Positions 61,905 through 64,000 of a stretch of DNA of 64,000 nucleotides are shown here, in pieces. Within the stretch, counting starts at the first letter, position 1, and each line of letters begins with the position of its first letter. The DNA is from CAWIMX01 sp963792785. Its GTDB lineage: Bacteria; Acidobacteriota; Vicinamibacteria; Vicinamibacterales; CAVVIG01. The translations under genes and the position numbers were made by a program. Location of the stretch: positions 496,001 to 560,000 of the forward strand of contig CAWBXO010000001.1 of assembly GCA_963792785.1 (NCBI GenBank). The letters are read 5' to 3'. The notes beneath the pieces are model-generated. The model saw only the letters and a list, made by a program, of their open reading frames with translations, had not been told where the DNA came from and did not search any database.

Positions 61905-64000
61905 GCGCGGGTCTGGATTCCGAGCCGTTTCATGAGCTTCGTCAGCCCCTGCCGCGACACGCCGAGCTCGCTCGCCGCGCGCGTGTGATGTCCGCCGGCG
62001 CGCGCCAGCGCGCCCCGGACGAACCGTTCCTCGAACGCCCGGCGCGCCTGGTCGAGGCGCAGCGGCTCACCGGGCGCCTCGCTGACGTCTGGCGGCAGCG
62101 CGGTCGGCGGCACGACGCCCCGCTTCGCGCAGCGAACCGCCAGCGCCGCCAGCACGTTCTGCAGCTCCCGGACGTTGCCGGGCCAATGATAGCGCGTGAG
62201 CGCCGCCATCGTACCCGCCGCCAGCACCGCGCGCGACCCGACGCGCCCGGTCGCCTCGCGCCAGTACGCCTCGACGAGCGGCGGCACGTCCTCGCGCCGG
62301 TCGCGCAGCGGCGGCACCCGGATCCGGACCACGTCGAGGCGGTACAACAAGTCCGCGCGAAACCGGCCCGCCTCGACGTCCCGCCGCAGATCCCGGTTGG
62401 TGGCCGCCACGACGCGCGCGTCCACGCGGCGCAGGGCCGACTCGCCCAGGCGGCGCACCTCGCCGTCCTGCACGACGCGCAGCAGCTTCGCCTGCGCCCG
62501 CGGCGACAGCTCGGCGATCTCGTCGAGAAAGAGCGTGCCGCCGTGGGCGTCCTCGAAGACGCCCGCCCGTTCGCCCGCCGCTCCGGTGAACGCGCCGCGC
62601 GCGTGGCCGAAGAGCTCGGACTCGACGAGGTCCTCCGGCAGCGCCGCGCAGTTGATCGACACGAACGCGCGGTCGCGTCGCGGCCCGCGGGAATGGAGCG
62701 CGCGCGCCACGAGTTCCTTGCCGCTGCCGCTCTCGCCTTCAACCAGGACGGGGAACGGCGCCGGCGCGGCCTGCGCGACGGCGTCGCGGACCCGCTGGAG
62801 CGCATCGCTCGTGCCGATCAGCGCGTCGGGCCCCGCTCCGGCCGCGGCACGCCGGGAGGCCCGCATCGACGCGACCACCGGCGCCAGCGCGGCGGCGACG
62901 GGACCGAGCGCCGCAAGCGGGGCCGAGCGCACCGGCGCCGCGCCCAGCGGCCAGACCACGCCCACCGCGCCAATCACGTCGCCGGCATAGAGGATCGGGG
63001 CTGCTTCGACCCCCGGCCCCTGGCGCACGGCCGGTGCCACGGCCACGCCGGCGGCGATTGCGCGTCCGGCGGCCTCGCTGGGAACGCCGGCCCCGTCCGA
63101 CGCGATGACGGCGGGCTCGCTCGCGGCCGGGACGAAAACGGCGACGCCGGCGGCCCGCACGTCGCGCCGCAGCCGGCCGCACGCCTCGCGGAGCACCGCC
63201 GCCTCGTCCCCGGCGGCCTGACAGGCCTGCAGGATGTCCACGAGGCACGGCGCCAGACCGCTCGTCCCGCCGCCGCTCGCCGCCAACCCGCGCGCCGCCG
63301 CCGGCACGAGCCAGACGAGCCCGGCCAGTCCCGTGCCGGTGATGTGCCGCTCGACGATGGTTTTCACCGCCGCCTGGCCGGCGACGAGGTCGCGCATCAG
63401 CTTGATCTTCGCGCGCAGCAGCGGGGGCAGGCACGGCAGCAGCCGGATCGGCACCCGCAAGGCGAGGGAGGCGGCGGCCGGTTCTCCGTCGCGGCGATGG
63501 GCCTCGGCCAGCAGAACGCGAGCGGTCACCGCCAGCATCGGCAGGCGGTCTTCGACCGCCGCGGACAGCGCCGCGCCCGCGGCCGCGCGGGCCGCCTCGG
63601 TATCGCCGGCGGCCAGGTGCACCCAGGCTGCCGCGGCGGCGCCGAGCGCTCGCGCGCCGCGTGCCGCGCTGCCCCTCGCCCTGGACGCGCAGCCGTGCGC
63701 GAGGTCCAGCCGCCCGACGGACGCCGCCGCCCGCGCCCGCAGCGCAAGCGCGCGGGCATCGGTCCACTCCTCCCCGCCGGCCCGCTCGCGAGAGGCGTCC
63801 CCGTCCAGCAGATCGGCCGCTTCGGCGAAGCCGCCGCGCCACCACAGACAGCGCGCGAGCTCGACCCGCACGGCACGCGCGCCGGCATCGTCGCCCGGAA
63901 CGGGCGCGGCCGCGGCGGTGCGCAGCAGCTCCTCGGCCTCATCGAGGCGCCCGAGGTCGATGCGCGCCCGCGCCGACATCGCCGCGAGCGCCAGCGGGCC
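61901..64000 (-). CDS. Sigma-54-dependent transcriptional activator, NtrC/Fis type (5' end outside window)
   Basis: The coding frame runs to the window edge; an internal ATG at 63979 gives 692 residues but the TPR-like helices (DLGRLDEAEELLRTAA) continue upstream. The N-terminal half is Ala-rich with TPR-like repeats, followed by a GAF-like region. The AAA+ core has Walker A VEGESGSGKELVARALHSRG, the sigma-54 contact loop GAFTGA in HARGAFTGAAGERAGVF, and Walker B GGTLFLDEIAELSPRAQAKL. A C-terminal Fis helix-turn-helix (HTRAASELGVSRQGLTKLMK) follows. It opens sigma-54 promoters on demand. The peptide-type permease genes just downstream suggest a nutrient-response role. Confidence 0.9.
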   Translation of the reverse strand, partial: GPLALAAMSARARIDLGRLDEAEELLRTAAAAPVPGDDAGARAVRVELARCLWWRGGFAEAADLLDGDASRERAGGEEWTDARALALRARAAASVGRLDLAHGCASRARGSAARGARALGAAAAAWVHLAAGDTEAARAAAGAALSAAVEDRLPMLAVTARVLLAEAHRRDGEPAAASLALRVPIRLLPCLPPLLRAKIKLMRDLVAGQAAVKTIVERHITGTGLAGLVWLVPAAARGLAASGGGTSGLAPCLVDILQACQAAGDEAAVLREACGRLRRDVRAAGVAVFVPAASEPAVIASDGAGVPSEAAGRAIAAGVAVAPAVRQGPGVEAAPILYAGDVIGAVGVVWPLGAAPVRSAPLAALGPVAAALAPVVASMRASRRAAAGAGPDALIGTSDALQRVRDAVAQAAPAPFPVLVEGESGSGKELVARALHSRGPRRDRAFVSINCAALPEDLVESELFGHARGAFTGAAGERAGVFEDAHGGTLFLDEIAELSPRAQAKLLRVVQDGEVRRLGESALRRVDARVVAATNRDLRRDVEAGRFRADLLYRLDVVRIRVPPLRDRREDVPPLVEAYWREATGRVGSRAVLAAGTMAALTRYHWPGNVRELQNVLAALAVRCAKRGVVPPTALPPDVSEAPGEPLRLDQARRAFEERFVRGALARAGGHHTRAASELGVSRQGLTKLMKRLGIQTRA

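Overview
The window is high-GC bacterial chromosome with no phage, insertion sequence or CRISPR array. Its gene content fits an uncultured or little-studied Acidobacteriota, most likely the Vicinamibacteria branch. This rests on inference from the Oar-like TonB receptor with an N-terminal carboxypeptidase-regulatory domain, ECF sigma/zinc-finger anti-sigma pairs, a LexA/RecA/RNase J core set, an S55-type secreted protein and many short intergenic repeats. No rRNA is present to settle the taxonomy. Five single-base frameshifts in four otherwise intact genes (lldP twice, clpB, a hydrolase, a TPR protein) look like residual indel errors of a draft or metagenome-derived assembly, although real decay cannot be excluded.

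Layout. 0-6.3 kb: end of a membrane hydrolase gene, recA, a 23-bp tandem repeat, tRNA-Phe, a methyltransferase, a lactate module (FMN alpha-hydroxy-acid dehydrogenase plus frameshifted L-lactate permease) and an S4 RNA-binding protein. 6.3-13 kb: terC, then a heat-shock operon hspR-cbpA-clpB-ftsH with operator-like dyads on its promoter. 13-20.6 kb: a TonB receptor, an OmpR-type two-component system, a secreted hydrolase and an MFS exporter. 20.6-30.1 kb, minus strand: pfkB kinase, ECF sigma, anti-sigma, a Spy-like protein, a secreted protein, recG, rsmD, coaD, aminotransferase, rho and a CDGSH protein. 30.2-38.6 kb, plus strand: lexA, a heptamer repeat array, DUF3467, nth, rsmA, RNase J, ftsK and an AMIN-type amidase. 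38.6-40.9 kb: a small membrane protein, pepA and a secreted PKD-like protein. 40.9-52.9 kb, minus strand: an aromatic supraoperon, aroDE-trpE-trpG-trpD-trpC-trpF-trpB-trpA-chorismate mutase-DAHP synthase-tyrA, followed by a thiolase and a JAMM protease. 53-60.2 kb: an S55-like secreted protein, a secreted beta-propeller protein, a second ECF sigma/anti-sigma pair and a TPR protein. 60.2-64 kb: two oligopeptide-type ABC permeases and a sigma-54 activator that runs off the window.

The strongest regulatory signal is upstream of aroDE. A promoter, a 31-codon leader peptide with a Trp-Arg-Trp-Tyr-Trp cluster, competing RNA segments and an intrinsic terminator ending just before the start codon together make a complete ribosome-mediated trp attenuator. 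Both ECF sigma genes are preceded by closely similar promoters, [G/T]AACTT-N16-TCTAA, implying autoregulation. Several intergenic gaps carry 7- or 8-bp tandem arrays built as inverted repeats, which no annotated feature explains.
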